Of a DNA stretch of 25,674 bases, positions 1 to 7,464 are shown piece by piece (the first letter of the stretch is position 1; each line of letters begins with the position of its first letter). The stretch covers positions 1-25,674 of the forward strand of contig CAJUNS010000036.1 in assembly GCA_910587995.1 (NCBI GenBank), read 5' to 3'. A model generated the notes under the pieces. It worked only from the letters and a program-made list of their open reading frames with translations, made no database searches and was not told the DNA's origin. Both the position numbers and the translations under genes were made by a program. This DNA is from an uncultured Oscillospiraceae bacterium. GTDB lineage: Bacteria; Bacillota_A; Clostridia; Oscillospirales; Acutalibacteraceae.

Positions 1-348
1 GGCAAGGCCGCCGAGGTGCCCGACGCCATCCGCAAGGGCATTGAGGACGCCAAGAAGAACCTGTACCATGTGGCCCTGAGAGGCAGCACCATCCCCCACG
101 AGATCGTGGGCGAGTTCGGCGCGGGCAAGGTTATCCTGAAGCCCGCCGCCCCCGGTACCGGCGTTATCGCCGGCGGCCCGGTGCGCGCCGTGGTGGAGAG
201 CGCGGGCATTAAGGACATCCGCACCAAGGCCCTGCGCTCCAATAACCCCTGCAACGTGGTCCGCGCCACCCTGGCCGGGCTGACCCAACTGCGCACCGCC
301 GAAGAGGTGGCCGCCATCCGGGGCAAGCAGGTCAAGGAAATTCTGTAA
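1..348 (+). CDS. rpsE: 30S ribosomal protein S5, C-terminal part
   Basis: The reading frame is open from base 1 and ends with TAA at 346-348, so the gene begins outside the window and 115 residues are seen. The segment carries the typical S5 C-terminal domain, including RGSTIPHEIVGEFGAGKV, the PAAPGTGVIAGGPVRAV stretch and the SNNPCNVVRAT segment. S5 is a small-subunit protein near the decoding centre that affects translational accuracy. It is followed 14 bases later by rpmD, the usual spc-operon order. A GTG at 16 could be taken for a start, but the homology extends upstream of it, so this is an edge truncation and not a short gene. Confidence 0.97.
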   Translation, partial: GKAAEVPDAIRKGIEDAKKNLYHVALRGSTIPHEIVGEFGAGKVILKPAAPGTGVIAGGPVRAVVESAGIKDIRTKALRSNNPCNVVRATLAGLTQLRTAEEVAAIRGKQVKEIL

Positions 349-362
349 GGGAGGGCTTTGCC

Positions 363-530
363 ATGAAAGTGAAACTGATCAAGAGCCTGATTGGCAGCAA
401 AAAGGACCAGATCGCCACGGCTCATGCCCTGGGCCTGTTTAAGGTGGGCGACTCCACCGAGCAGCCCGACAACCCCCAGACAAAGGGCAAGGTAACCAAG
501 ATCGGCCATTTGGTCGAGGTAAGCGAATAA
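363..530 (+). CDS. rpmD: 50S ribosomal protein L30
   Basis: This 55-residue protein starts MKVKLIKSLIGSKKDQIATA and ends with GKVTKIGHLVEVSE, matching the short bacterial L30 form in length and pattern (N-terminal strand, SxIG, then the LGLFKVGDS turn). The ATG at 363 is preceded by a GGGAGGG ribosome binding site (about 349-355). L30 is a small globular protein of the large subunit. It lies between rpsE and rplO as in nearly all Firmicutes, in the same transcription unit with only short gaps. Confidence 0.97.
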   Translation: MKVKLIKSLIGSKKDQIATAHALGLFKVGDSTEQPDNPQTKGKVTKIGHLVEVSE

Positions 531-549
531 CCGAAGGAGGTGCGTTAAC

Positions 550-990
550 ATGAAGCTAAACCAGCTTTCGGCTGTGCCGGGCGCAACCAAAGAGGCCAAG
601 CGCATCGGCCGGGGCCACGGCTCTGGCAATGGCAAAACCGCCGGCAAGGGCCACAAGGGTCAAAAGGCCCGGGCGGGCCACGGCATGCGGCCGGGCTTTG
701 AGGGCGGCCAGATGCCCCTGCAGCGCCGCATTCCTAAGCGGGGCTTTAACAATATCTTCGCCAAAGAAGTGGTCTCTGTCAACGTGGGAACTCTGAACCG
801 TTTTGAAAACGGCGCTCAGGTGGACCTGGAGGCCCTGCTGGCGGCGGGCGTGCTGAAAAAAGAGGGTGACGCCCTGAAGATTCTCGCCAACGGCGAACTG
901 ACGAAGAAACTGACTGTGAAGGCCCAAGCGTTTTCCGAGGCGGCTAAAGCCAAGATAGAGGCCGCGGGCGGGAAAGCCGAGGTGGTCTGA
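550..990 (+). CDS. rplO: 50S ribosomal protein L15
   Basis: The 146-residue product has the L15 pattern: a basic, glycine-rich N-terminal extension (KRIGRGHGSGNGKTAGKGHKG, residues about 17-37), the FEGGQMPLQRRIPKRGF core, and a C-terminal globular domain ending KIEAAGGKAEVV. L15 is a late-assembly large-subunit protein that contacts 23S rRNA. AAGGAGG at 534-540 precedes the ATG at 550. The stop codon is one base upstream of the secY start, so the two genes are almost certainly translationally coupled, and the secY ribosome binding site lies inside the last rplO codons. Confidence 0.98.
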   Translation: MKLNQLSAVPGATKEAKRIGRGHGSGNGKTAGKGHKGQKARAGHGMRPGFEGGQMPLQRRIPKRGFNNIFAKEVVSVNVGTLNRFENGAQVDLEALLAAGVLKKEGDALKILANGELTKKLTVKAQAFSEAAKAKIEAAGGKAEVV

Positions 991-991
991 G

Positions 992-2305
992 TTGTTTAAC
1001 ACCATCAAAAACGCCTGGCGCATCCCGGACCTGCGCAAGAAGATGCTCTTCACGCTGCTGATCATCGTGGTGTTCCGCTTCGGTTCGGTCATTCCGGTTC
1101 CCTTTTTGGACGCCGCGGCCCTCTCCAACCTGATGAAGGCCGCTGGCGAAAACACGGCCCTGGGCTATATCAACATGCTCACCGGCGGCGCGTTCTCTTA
1201 CGCCTCCCTGTTCGCCATGGGCATTACGCCTTATATTAACAGCTCCATTATCATGCAGCTGTTAACCATCGCCATTCCCGCGCTGGAGCGCCTTCAGAAA
1301 GAGGGCGAGGACGGCCGGAAGAAAATTGCGGCCATCACCCGCTATGTCACGGTGGGCCTGGGGCTCATCCAAGGCGTTGCCTATTATTTCTACCTGCGGT
1401 CCAACGCGGGCATCGTGAAGATTACCAACGGCTTTGCCGGGTTCTTTGTGGGCGTGGTTATCGTCTTCTGCTTCACCGCGGGCACGGCCCTGGTGATGTG
1501 GATGGGCGAGCAGATCAACGAAAAGGGCGTGGGCAACGGCATCTCCATCATCCTGTTTGCCGGCATTGTGGCCCGCCTGCCCGTTACCATGGGCAGCGTG
1601 TGGCAGTATATCCAGCTGGGCTTCACCAGCCCCTCCACCGCCGGGCACTACCTGGTGCTGGCGCCCCTGTTCATCGTGCTGTTCCTGGGCATCATCTGGG
1701 TCATCGTGTTTATGAACGAGGCCGAGCGGCGCATTCCGGTGCAGTATGCCAAAAAGGTGGTGGGCCGCAAAATGTATGGCGGCCAGAGCACCTATATGCC
1801 GGTGAAGGTAGCCATGAGCGGCGTTATGCCCGTCATCTTCGCCAGCGCGATTCTTTCCATCCCCCAGTTCATTCAGATCTTCTGGAACCCCACCCAGGGC
1901 TTCGGCAAGGCCTTTATGGACGCCTTTTCCAACACAGGTTGGCTTTATACCATCCTCTATTTCCTGCTGATTCTGATGTTTGCTTTCTTCTATATGTCTG
2001 TGCAGTATAACCCCCTGGAAATGGCCAACAACCTCCGCCAGAGCAACGGCACCATTCCGGGCCTGCGCCCCGGCAAGCCCACGGCGGAGTTTATCTCCAA
2101 AATTCTTTCCAAGGTTACTCTCATTGGCGCGCTGTTTTTGGCTTTCATCGCGTTGGTTCCCATTATTTACACCAACGTGACCGGCATGTACGGCCTTTCC
2201 ATTGGCGGCACCTCCATCATCATTATTGTGGGCGTGGCGCTGGAGACCGTGAAGCAGCTGGAAAGCCAGATGATGATGCGGCACTACAAGGGCTTCCTGG
2301 ATTAA
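992..2305 (+). CDS. secY: Sec translocase channel subunit SecY
   Basis: This 437-residue protein is the membrane channel through which the Sec system exports or inserts proteins, working with SecE, SecG and SecA. Ten hydrophobic segments are visible. The family signature region near residues 70-100 (MGITPYINSSIIMQLL) and the cytoplasmic loop with NEAERRIPVQYAKK (about 240-255) are well preserved. Translation starts at TTG 992: homologues begin M-F-x-T-x-x-N-A-W-R-I-P-D, which matches this position exactly, and GAGGTGG at 979-985 is a suitable ribosome binding site inside rplO. Length is normal for the family. The weak start may tune SecY level relative to L15; that is inference. Confidence 0.98.
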   Translation: MFNTIKNAWRIPDLRKKMLFTLLIIVVFRFGSVIPVPFLDAAALSNLMKAAGENTALGYINMLTGGAFSYASLFAMGITPYINSSIIMQLLTIAIPALERLQKEGEDGRKKIAAITRYVTVGLGLIQGVAYYFYLRSNAGIVKITNGFAGFFVGVVIVFCFTAGTALVMWMGEQINEKGVGNGISIILFAGIVARLPVTMGSVWQYIQLGFTSPSTAGHYLVLAPLFIVLFLGIIWVIVFMNEAERRIPVQYAKKVVGRKMYGGQSTYMPVKVAMSGVMPVIFASAILSIPQFIQIFWNPTQGFGKAFMDAFSNTGWLYTILYFLLILMFAFFYMSVQYNPLEMANNLRQSNGTIPGLRPGKPTAEFISKILSKVTLIGALFLAFIALVPIIYTNVTGMYGLSIGGTSIIIIVGVALETVKQLESQMMMRHYKGFLD

Positions 2306-2388
2306 AGGAACCCGTACGCTGGCAGGGCAGGGCGGGGCAGCCCGCCTAAAGGCCCGGCCTATCCAGAAGAAAGGGAGAGATGAACGGT

Positions 2389-3027
2389 ATGAAACTAATC
2401 CTTTTAGGGGCCCCGGGCGCTGGCAAAGGCACCCAGGCCGAAATCATCTGCCAAAAAAAGAACATCCCCACCATTTCTACGGGGAACATTCTGCGTGAAG
2501 CGCTCAAGAGCGGCACGGAGATGGGCCTGAAAGCCAAGTCCTATATGGAGAGCGGCCAGCTGGTGCCCGATGAGATCCTCATCGGCATCATCAAAGACCG
2601 CATTCAGGAGCCGGACTGCAAAAACGGCTTCATTTTGGACGGCTTCCCCCGGACCATCCCCCAGGCCGAGGCTCTGGACCAGATGGGCGCCCAGATCGAC
2701 GTCGTGCTGGACATTGAAGTGGCCGACGAAGATATTGTAACCCGCATGTCCGGACGCCGCGTCTGCGAGAAGTGCGGCTCCTCCTACCACATGCTGTATA
2801 AGCAGCCCAAGGCGGAGGGAGTTTGCGACGCTTGTCAGGGCGCCCTCGTACAGCGCAAGGACGACCATCCCGACACAGTGAAAGAGCGTTTGCAGGTTTA
2901 CCACACCCAAACTGAGCCCTTGAAAGAGTACTACAGCAAGCAGGGCAAGCTGCGGGTGGTGCACGGCCAGGACAAGGTGGAGGACACCACCCAGATGGTT
3001 CTGGAGGCACTGGAGGACCTGACATGA
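2389..3027 (+). CDS. adk: Adenylate kinase (zinc-binding LID type)
   Basis: The enzyme catalyses ATP + AMP = 2 ADP in the cytoplasm. Visible are the P-loop GAPGAGKGT, the AMP-binding STGNILRE stretch, the FILDGFPRT motif, and a LID domain with two CxxC pairs (CEKC and CDAC, about residues 126-149). The Cys4 set marks the zinc-containing form common in Gram-positive bacteria. Two in-frame ATGs exist at 2380 and 2389. I prefer 2389, giving 212 residues, because the family begins M-K-L-I-L-L-G and GGGAG at 2373-2377 is only 2 bases from the first ATG but 11 from the second. The stop overlaps the map start (ATGA). Confidence 0.97.
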   Translation: MKLILLGAPGAGKGTQAEIICQKKNIPTISTGNILREALKSGTEMGLKAKSYMESGQLVPDEILIGIIKDRIQEPDCKNGFILDGFPRTIPQAEALDQMGAQIDVVLDIEVADEDIVTRMSGRRVCEKCGSSYHMLYKQPKAEGVCDACQGALVQRKDDHPDTVKERLQVYHTQTEPLKEYYSKQGKLRVVHGQDKVEDTTQMVLEALEDLT

Positions 3028-3776
3028 TCATTCTCAAGACCAGCCGGGAACTGGCTGCTCTGAGAAAGGCGGGGAAGATATCCCAGGCGGCCTTAAAGCT
3101 GGCCGGCGAGGCCGTGGAGCCGGGAATTTCCACTTGGGAGATCGACCGGCTGGTGCGGCGCTATATAGAGTCGGCCAAAGCCACCCCCAGTTTTTTGGGG
3201 TACGAAGGCTACCCTGCCAGCGCGTGTATTTCGGTGAACGACGTGGTCATCCACGGCATACCCCAAAAAAGCCAGATTTTAAAAAAGGGCGACATTGTCA
3301 GCATCGACGTGGGGGCCTGTTACCAGGGCTTCCACGGGGACAATGCCTGGACCTTTCCCTGCGGGGAGATCAGCCCCGAGGCGCGGGCGCTTTTGGACGC
3401 GGCGGAGAAGTCGCTGTTTTTAGGCATTGAGCAGGCCCGCCCAGGCAACCGCATAGGAGACATTGGCCACGCGGTGCAGGAGTATGTCGAGGCCCGCAGT
3501 TACTCGGTGGTACGAGAGTTTACCGGCCACGGAGTAGGTGCGGACATGCACGAAGATCCAAGCGTACCCAACTTCGGCGTCCCCGGCCGGGGCGTGCGCC
3601 TGACGCCGGGCATGGTCATCGCCATTGAGCCCATGATTAACATGGGCCGGCGGGAGATTGAGATTAAGCCTGATGGCTGGACCGTAGTGACCCGGGACGG
3701 AAGCCTTTCCGCCCACTTTGAGCACACCATCGCCATCACCAAAGAAGGCCCGGTCATTTTGACCCTGCCAGAGTGA
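3024..3776 (+). CDS. map: Methionine aminopeptidase, type I
   Basis: This 250-residue cytoplasmic metalloprotease removes the initiator Met from nascent proteins. All five metal ligands of the pita-bread fold can be read: D95 (in SIDVGA), D106 (in HGDNAW), H169 (in GHGVG), E202 (in IEPM) and E233 (in HFEHT). H77 in VIHGIP matches the conserved substrate-site His. The length fits the short type Ia bacterial form without an N-terminal zinc extension. The start codon overlaps the adk stop by four bases, so the two are translationally coupled. The secY-adk-map order is standard for the Firmicute spc operon. Confidence 0.98.
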   Translation: MIILKTSRELAALRKAGKISQAALKLAGEAVEPGISTWEIDRLVRRYIESAKATPSFLGYEGYPASACISVNDVVIHGIPQKSQILKKGDIVSIDVGACYQGFHGDNAWTFPCGEISPEARALLDAAEKSLFLGIEQARPGNRIGDIGHAVQEYVEARSYSVVREFTGHGVGADMHEDPSVPNFGVPGRGVRLTPGMVIAIEPMINMGRREIEIKPDGWTVVTRDGSLSAHFEHTIAITKEGPVILTLPE

Positions 3777-3786
3777 GGTGGCCGCT

Positions 3787-4068
3787 ATGAACCTCAAACG
3801 CGGCCAAGTGGTGTGGTCCAAGGCCGGCCGGGACCAGGGAAGCTTTTTGGCGGTGCTGGAGTGCCGCCCCCCCTGGGCTGTGCTGGCAGACGGAGGGCGC
3901 AGGCCCCTGGAACGGCCCAAGCGCAAAAGGCTCATCCACCTGGCGCCAACGGCCCGGGTGCTGCCCGAAGAGGCCTTGGCGGGCAACAGGCGGCTGCGGG
4001 CCGCCCTGCGGGCCGCCGGGGGCAAAGAGGCAAGGCCGGAGTCCGGCCCAGAAAGCACAAAACTCTGA
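3787..4068 (+). CDS. KOW-domain RNA-binding protein (L14e-like), between map and infA
   Basis: This basic 93-residue protein begins MNLKRGQVVWSKAGRDQGSF, a clear KOW-type beta motif (G-x-V-V-x-S-x-x-G-R-D-x-G) like those in L14e/L27e-type ribosomal proteins and NusG. A second half rich in Arg and Ala follows. Proteins of this type sit between map and infA in many Clostridia and are thought to bind RNA or ribosomes; their exact role is not established. An in-frame GTG at 3778 could extend it, but GAGGTG at 3775-3780 is well placed for the ATG at 3787. The C-terminal 30 residues are low-complexity and probably disordered. Confidence 0.85.
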   Translation: MNLKRGQVVWSKAGRDQGSFLAVLECRPPWAVLADGGRRPLERPKRKRLIHLAPTARVLPEEALAGNRRLRAALRAAGGKEARPESGPESTKL

Positions 4069-4086
4069 AAAGGAATGGTCATATAT
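4069..4086 (+). promoter_or_regulatory. infA ribosome-binding leader sharing a 15-mer with rpsM
   Basis: The 15 bases at 4069-4083 (AAAGGAATGGTCATA) are identical to those at 4502-4516 before rpsM. AAAGGA is followed immediately by an ATG (4075), while the start expected from homology is 12 bases farther, at 4087. The early ATG is in frame with infA here. Confidence 0.6.
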
Positions 4087-4305
4087 ATGTCAAAGCAGGA
4101 CGTCATTGAGGTGCAGGGCGTAGTGAAAGAGGCCCTGCCCAACGCCACGTTCCAGGTCGAGCTGCAGAACGGGCATACGGTGCTGGCTCATATATCCGGC
4201 AAGCTGCGTATGAATTTCATCCGCATTCTGCCCGGGGACAGGGTCACCATGGAAATGTCCCCCTATGACCTGACCAAGGCCCGGATTACCTGGCGCTCGA
4301 AGTAA
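4087..4305 (+). CDS. infA: Translation initiation factor IF-1
   Basis: The 72-residue product is a single S1/OB-fold protein that binds the 30S A site during initiation with IF-2 and IF-3. The core shows VIEVQGVVKEALPNATFQVEL, then GHTVLAHISGKLRMNFIRILPGDRV, and ends with the ARITWRSK tail. MSKQDVIEV at 4087 is the usual IF-1 N-terminus and 72 residues is the canonical length. An ATG at 4075 in the same frame would add MVIY, but it touches the ribosome binding site and is unlikely. The gene sits before rpmJ and rpsM as in most bacteria. Confidence 0.97.
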   Translation: MSKQDVIEVQGVVKEALPNATFQVELQNGHTVLAHISGKLRMNFIRILPGDRVTMEMSPYDLTKARITWRSK

Positions 4306-4318
4306 AGGGGACTGACCC

Positions 4319-4338
4319 CCGCCCGCAGGGACGGGCGG
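4319..4338 (+). other. GC-rich hairpin before the rpmJ ribosome binding site
   Basis: CCGCCCG (4319-4325) pairs perfectly with CGGGCGG (4332-4338) around a six-base loop, directly before AAAGGAAGG of rpmJ. There is no T-tract, so it is not a simple terminator. It could be an mRNA processing or stability element between infA and rpmJ; the role is inferred. Confidence 0.4.
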
Positions 4339-4357
4339 AGAAAGGAAGGATACACTC

Positions 4358-4471
4358 ATGAAGGTACGGCCATCTGTGAAAAAGATGTGTGAAAAATGCA
4401 AGATCATAAAGCGCAAGGGGAAGGTCATGGTGATCTGCGAGAACCCCAAGCACAAGCAGCGGCAGGGCTAA
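4358..4471 (+). CDS. rpmJ: 50S ribosomal protein L36 (zinc-binding form)
   Basis: This 37-residue protein reads MKVRPSVKKMCEKCKIIKRK, then GKVMVICENPKHKQRQG. It contains the C-x2-C, then C and H zinc ribbon (C11, C14, C27, H32) of the zinc-requiring L36 form. Length and sequence are canonical, and the infA-rpmJ-rpsM order is the usual one. AAAGGAAGG at 4341-4349 precedes the ATG at 4358. L36 helps organise 23S rRNA near the peptidyl transferase region. Presence of the Cys form fits the zinc-type S4 and adenylate kinase in the same operon. Confidence 0.97.
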   Translation: MKVRPSVKKMCEKCKIIKRKGKVMVICENPKHKQRQG

Positions 4472-4501
4472 GCGGCCGCGCAATGGAGACGAAAACACCA
4501 G

Positions 4502-4520
4502 AAAGGAATGGTCATAGACT
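4502..4520 (+). promoter_or_regulatory. rpsM ribosome-binding leader, copy of the infA 15-mer
   Basis: AAAGGA at 4502-4507 is followed at once by an ATG (4508) in another frame. The true rpsM start is at 4521, 13 bases after AAAGGA, a long spacing. The 15-mer at 4502-4516 is identical to 4069-4083. Confidence 0.55.
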
Positions 4521-4889
4521 ATGGCTCGTATTTCCGGCATAGACCTGCCCAGGGACAAGCGCATTGAGATCGCGCTGACCTACATTTACGGCATTGGCCG
4601 CAAAACCGCCACCAACATCTGCGCCGCCACCGGCGTGGACCCGGACGTGCGCGTGCGCGACCTCTCGGAGGACGACGCGTCAAAGCTGCGGGACTATATT
4701 GACAAGAACTGCCATGTAGAGGGCGACCTGCGGCGCGATGTGGCGTTTGACATTAAGCGCCTGGTGGAGATTGGCTGCTACCGGGGCGTGCGCCACAGAA
4801 AGGGCCTGCCCGTAAGAGGCCAGCGTACCAAAACCAACGCCCGGACCCGCAAGGGCCCCCGCAAGACCATGGCGAACAAGAAGAAGTAA
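4521..4889 (+). CDS. rpsM: 30S ribosomal protein S13
   Basis: The 122-residue protein starts MARISGIDLPRDKRIEIALT and carries the helix-two-turn-helix region with YGIGRKTA. It ends with the basic tail RGQRTKTNARTRKGPRKTMA and a KK-rich terminus. S13 sits in the head of the small subunit and touches the P-site tRNA and the subunit bridge. Length and order (rpmJ-rpsM-rpsK) are standard for the alpha operon. The start is fixed by homology even though the ribosome binding site is unusually far away. Confidence 0.98.
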   Translation: MARISGIDLPRDKRIEIALTYIYGIGRKTATNICAATGVDPDVRVRDLSEDDASKLRDYIDKNCHVEGDLRRDVAFDIKRLVEIGCYRGVRHRKGLPVRGQRTKTNARTRKGPRKTMANKKK

Positions 4890-4904
4890 GGAGGGATTGC
4901 AGAA

Positions 4905-5303
4905 ATGGCACAAAAGACCACAAAGGGCGCCGTGCGCCGCCGCCGCGAGCGCAAAAACATCGAGCGCGGCGCGGCCCATATCCAGTCTACGTTTAACAAC
5001 ACCATTGTCACCATCACCGACACCCAGGGCAACGCCATCTCTTGGGCCAGCTCTGGTGAGCTGGGCTTCCGGGGCTCTCGAAAGTCCACCCCCTTTGCCG
5101 CCCAAACCGCTGCGGAGACCGCCGCGAAGATCGCGATGGAGCACGGCATGAAGACGGTGGAGGTTTTTGTAAAAGGCCCCGGCGCTGGCCGCGAGGCCGC
5201 CATCCGTGCCCTGCAGGCCGCCGGGCTGGATGTGAGCATGATTAAAGACGTGACCCCCATCCCCCACAACGGCTGCCGCCCGCCCAAAAGACGCCGCGTG
5301 TAA
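4905..5303 (+). CDS. rpsK: 30S ribosomal protein S11
   Basis: The 132-residue product has the S11 hallmark segments: AHIQSTFNNTIVTITDTQGN, then WASSGELGFRGSRKSTPFAA, and the C-terminal DVTPIPHNGCRPPKRRRV. S11 lies on the platform of the 30S subunit near the 690 loop of 16S rRNA. AAGGAGGG at 4888-4895 precedes the ATG at 4905. The position between rpsM and rpsD is the usual Clostridial alpha-operon order. Confidence 0.98.
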   Translation: MAQKTTKGAVRRRRERKNIERGAAHIQSTFNNTIVTITDTQGNAISWASSGELGFRGSRKSTPFAAQTAAETAAKIAMEHGMKTVEVFVKGPGAGREAAIRALQAAGLDVSMIKDVTPIPHNGCRPPKRRRV

Positions 5304-5330
5304 AACAATACTAGGAGGTACCTCAAAGAT

Positions 5331-5957
5331 ATGGCAAGATATACAGAAGCCGTGTGCAAGCTCTGCCGCCGGGAAGGCCAGAAGCTGTTTTTGAAGGGGG
5401 AGCGCTGCTACACCGACAAGTGCGCTATCAGCCGCCGCGCCTATGCCCCCGGCCAGCATGGCCAGGGCCGCAAGAAGACCTCGGAGTATGGCCTGCAGCT
5501 GCGCGCCAAGCAGATGACCCGCCGGTTTTATGGCGTGCTGGAAGGGCAGTTCCATCACTATTATGAGATGGCCACCAACATGCCCGGCAAGGCTGGCGAC
5601 AACCTTTTGATCCTCTTGGAGAGCCGCCTGGATAACGTGGTGTACCGCTGCGGCTGGGCCAGCTCTCGGGCCGAGGCCCGCCAGCTGGTGGTGCACGGCC
5701 ACTTCACCGTAAATGGCAAAAAGGTGGATATCCCCTCTTACCTCGTAAAGCCCGGCGAGCTTGTGGCCATTAAGGACAAGAGCCGCCAGAGCGACAAGTT
5801 TAAGGCTGTGCTGGAGGCCAACTCCGCAAAGCCCGTGCCCAAGTGGCTGGATGTGGACGCCGCCAACGCCCAGGCTAAGGTTGACGCGCTGCCTACTCGT
5901 GAAGACATCGACCTGGAAGTGGATGAGACGCTCATCGTCGAGCTGTACTCGAAGTAA
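5331..5957 (+). CDS. rpsD: 30S ribosomal protein S4 (zinc-binding form)
   Basis: This 208-residue primary 16S rRNA-binding protein nucleates 30S body assembly. The N-terminal domain holds four cysteines, C9, C12, C26 and C31, the zinc site of the C+ form. The S4 RNA-binding domain follows near residues 97-160 (LESRLDNVVYRCGWASSRAEARQLV, VHGHFTVNGKKVDIPSYLVK). In enterobacteria S4 represses the alpha operon at the rpsM leader; whether this happens here cannot be told. The TAGGAGG at 5312-5318 is the ribosome binding site. Keeping rpsD inside the operon differs from Bacillus subtilis, where it is elsewhere, and agrees with Clostridia. Confidence 0.98.
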   Translation: MARYTEAVCKLCRREGQKLFLKGERCYTDKCAISRRAYAPGQHGQGRKKTSEYGLQLRAKQMTRRFYGVLEGQFHHYYEMATNMPGKAGDNLLILLESRLDNVVYRCGWASSRAEARQLVVHGHFTVNGKKVDIPSYLVKPGELVAIKDKSRQSDKFKAVLEANSAKPVPKWLDVDAANAQAKVDALPTREDIDLEVDETLIVELYSK

Positions 5958-5977
5958 AAAAGGCCGGCCCAGGGGCA

Positions 5978-5996
5978 GGCCCGCAAAAGCCGGGCC
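5978..5996 (+). other. Hairpin in the rpsD-rpoA spacer
   Basis: GGCCCG (5978-5983) pairs with CGGGCC (5991-5996) across a seven-base loop in the 103-base gap between rpsD and rpoA. The spacer is otherwise G/C-rich and no T-tract follows. It may be a processing or pausing element; it is not a terminator by the usual criteria. Confidence 0.35.
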
Positions 5997-6060
5997 GCCG
6001 GGGCTTCGCGAATAGGATGAAGCAGCGAAAGGACGCTGCCTGTGTAGAGGAGGATCGCGG

Positions 6061-7014
6061 ATGATTGAGATAGAAAGACCCAAAATTGAAATAGCGGAAT
6101 TATTCGAAAACGGCACCTACGGCAAGTTCGTGGTGGAGCCCCTGGAGCGGGGCTTTGGCACCACCCTGGGCAACTCCCTGCGCAGGGTGCTGCTCTCCAG
6201 CCTGCCGGGCGTGGCGGTTAAGGCCGTCAAGATCGACGGGGTGCTGCACGAATTTTCCACCATACCCGGGGTGAAAGAGGACGTTACCGAGATTATACTG
6301 AACATTAAGGGCGTGGTCGCCAGGCTGAACTGCGACGGCCCGAAAACAGTGGTTATCTCGGCGGAAGGACCCTGCGAGGTCACGGCCGCGTCCATTAAGG
6401 GCGACAGCGAAGTGGAACTGCTGAACCCGAACCTGCACATCGCCACCCTGGGCGAGGAGGCTAAGCTCTACATGGAGCTTACCTTGGATAAGGGAAGGGG
6501 CTATGTCTCGAACGAGCGCAACAAGCAGAATATGCCGGAGGGCGTCATCGGCGAAATTGCAGTCGATTCCATTTACACACCTGTCCTAAAGGTTAATTTT
6601 AATGTGGAAAGCACCCGCGTAGGCCAGAGCATCGACTATGACAAGCTGACCCTGGAGGTTTGGACCAACGGGGTGATCAGCGCCCAAGAGGCCGTTTCCT
6701 TGGCGGCCAAGGTCCTGACGGACCACCTGAACTTGTTTGTGGACCTGTCCGACAAGGGAAAATCCACGGAGATTTTGGTGGAAAAGGACGAGGGCGGCAA
6801 GGAGAAAGTGCTGGAGATGACCATCGAAGAGCTGGACCTTTCCGTGCGCTCCTTCAACTGCCTCAAGCGCGCCGGGATCAATACCGTGGAGGACCTGATC
6901 AACAAGTCGGAAGACGACATGATGAAGGTGCGCAACCTGGGGCGCAAGTCCCTGGAAGAGGTCGTGTGGAAGCTGGCTTCCCTGGGCTTCAGCCTGCGCA
7001 AAGACGACGAATAA
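6061..7014 (+). CDS. rpoA: DNA-directed RNA polymerase alpha subunit
   Basis: The 317-residue alpha subunit nucleates assembly of RNA polymerase and binds UP elements and activators. The N-terminal domain starts MIEIERPKIEIAELFENGTY and holds the dimerisation motif TLGNSLRRVLLSSLPG (about residues 35-50). The C-terminal DNA-binding domain covers about 250-317, with LDLSVRSFNCLKRAGINTVEDL and KVRNLGRKSLEEV. Length and domain order are normal. AGAGGAGGAT at 6046-6055 is the ribosome binding site. It sits between rpsD and rplQ as expected, so its expression is tied to ribosomal proteins. Confidence 0.98.
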   Translation: MIEIERPKIEIAELFENGTYGKFVVEPLERGFGTTLGNSLRRVLLSSLPGVAVKAVKIDGVLHEFSTIPGVKEDVTEIILNIKGVVARLNCDGPKTVVISAEGPCEVTAASIKGDSEVELLNPNLHIATLGEEAKLYMELTLDKGRGYVSNERNKQNMPEGVIGEIAVDSIYTPVLKVNFNVESTRVGQSIDYDKLTLEVWTNGVISAQEAVSLAAKVLTDHLNLFVDLSDKGKSTEILVEKDEGGKEKVLEMTIEELDLSVRSFNCLKRAGINTVEDLINKSEDDMMKVRNLGRKSLEEVVWKLASLGFSLRKDDE

Positions 7015-7038
7015 GCACAGAGATAGGAGGGAATACTC

Positions 7039-7380
7039 ATGCCGGGAACCAGAAAACTGGGCCGCAACACCGCTCACCGGACCGCCATGCTGCGTGGCAT
7101 GGTCACGTTCTTCTTTGAGAACGGGAAGATCGAGACCACCGCCACCCGGGCAAAGGAAGTGCAGGCCCTGGCTGAGAAGATGATAACCATTGCGAAGGAG
7201 AACAACCTTCACAACAAGCGCCTGGTGATGAGCTTTGTCACCAAAGAGAGCGCCGCTGCCAAGCTGTTCAACACCATCGCCCCCAGCTATGCGGACCGCA
7301 ACGGCGGCTATACCCGTGTGACCAAGCTGGGCCCCCGCCGCGGCGACGCGGCCGAGATGGCCATCCTGGAGCTGGTTTGA
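7039..7380 (+). CDS. rplQ: 50S ribosomal protein L17
   Basis: The 113-residue product begins MPGTRKLGRNTAHRTAMLRG and has the L17 pattern NGKIETTATRAKEVQALAEK, ending with a TRVTKLGPRRGDAAEMAILELV segment. L17 lies near the peptide exit of the 50S subunit. AGGAGGG at 7025-7031 precedes the ATG. It is the last gene of the operon and a strong terminator begins about 20 bases after the stop. Confidence 0.98.
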   Translation: MPGTRKLGRNTAHRTAMLRGMVTFFFENGKIETTATRAKEVQALAEKMITIAKENNLHNKRLVMSFVTKESAAAKLFNTIAPSYADRNGGYTRVTKLGPRRGDAAEMAILELV

Positions 7381-7394
7381 GTCCAGGGAGACAT

Positions 7395-7435
7395 AAAAAA
7401 GAGAGCGCGTCCCGCATGGGGCGCGCTTTTTGTTT
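7395..7435. terminator. Bidirectional terminator ending the ribosomal operon
   Basis: AGCGCGTCCC (7404-7413) pairs with GGGGCGCGCT (7418-7427), ten pairs with one G-U and a GCAT loop. It is followed by TTTTTGTTT on the + strand and, read from the minus side, by a run of six T (7395-7400). It therefore serves both the ribosomal operon and the convergent acetyltransferase gene. Confidence 0.9.
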
Positions 7436-7464
7436 GCCTTGATGATGGAAAGAGAAATGCGGGC

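Noticed and set aside
1262..2284. A 340-codon open frame opposite secY
   Set aside because: The composition is dominated by His, Gly and Asn and it is exactly antisense to SecY codons.
4680..6116. A long open frame on the minus strand across rpsM, rpsK and rpsD
   Set aside because: It lies fully opposite well-known ribosomal protein genes and its residues are low in family-like patterns. GC-rich codon use keeps the antisense frame open.
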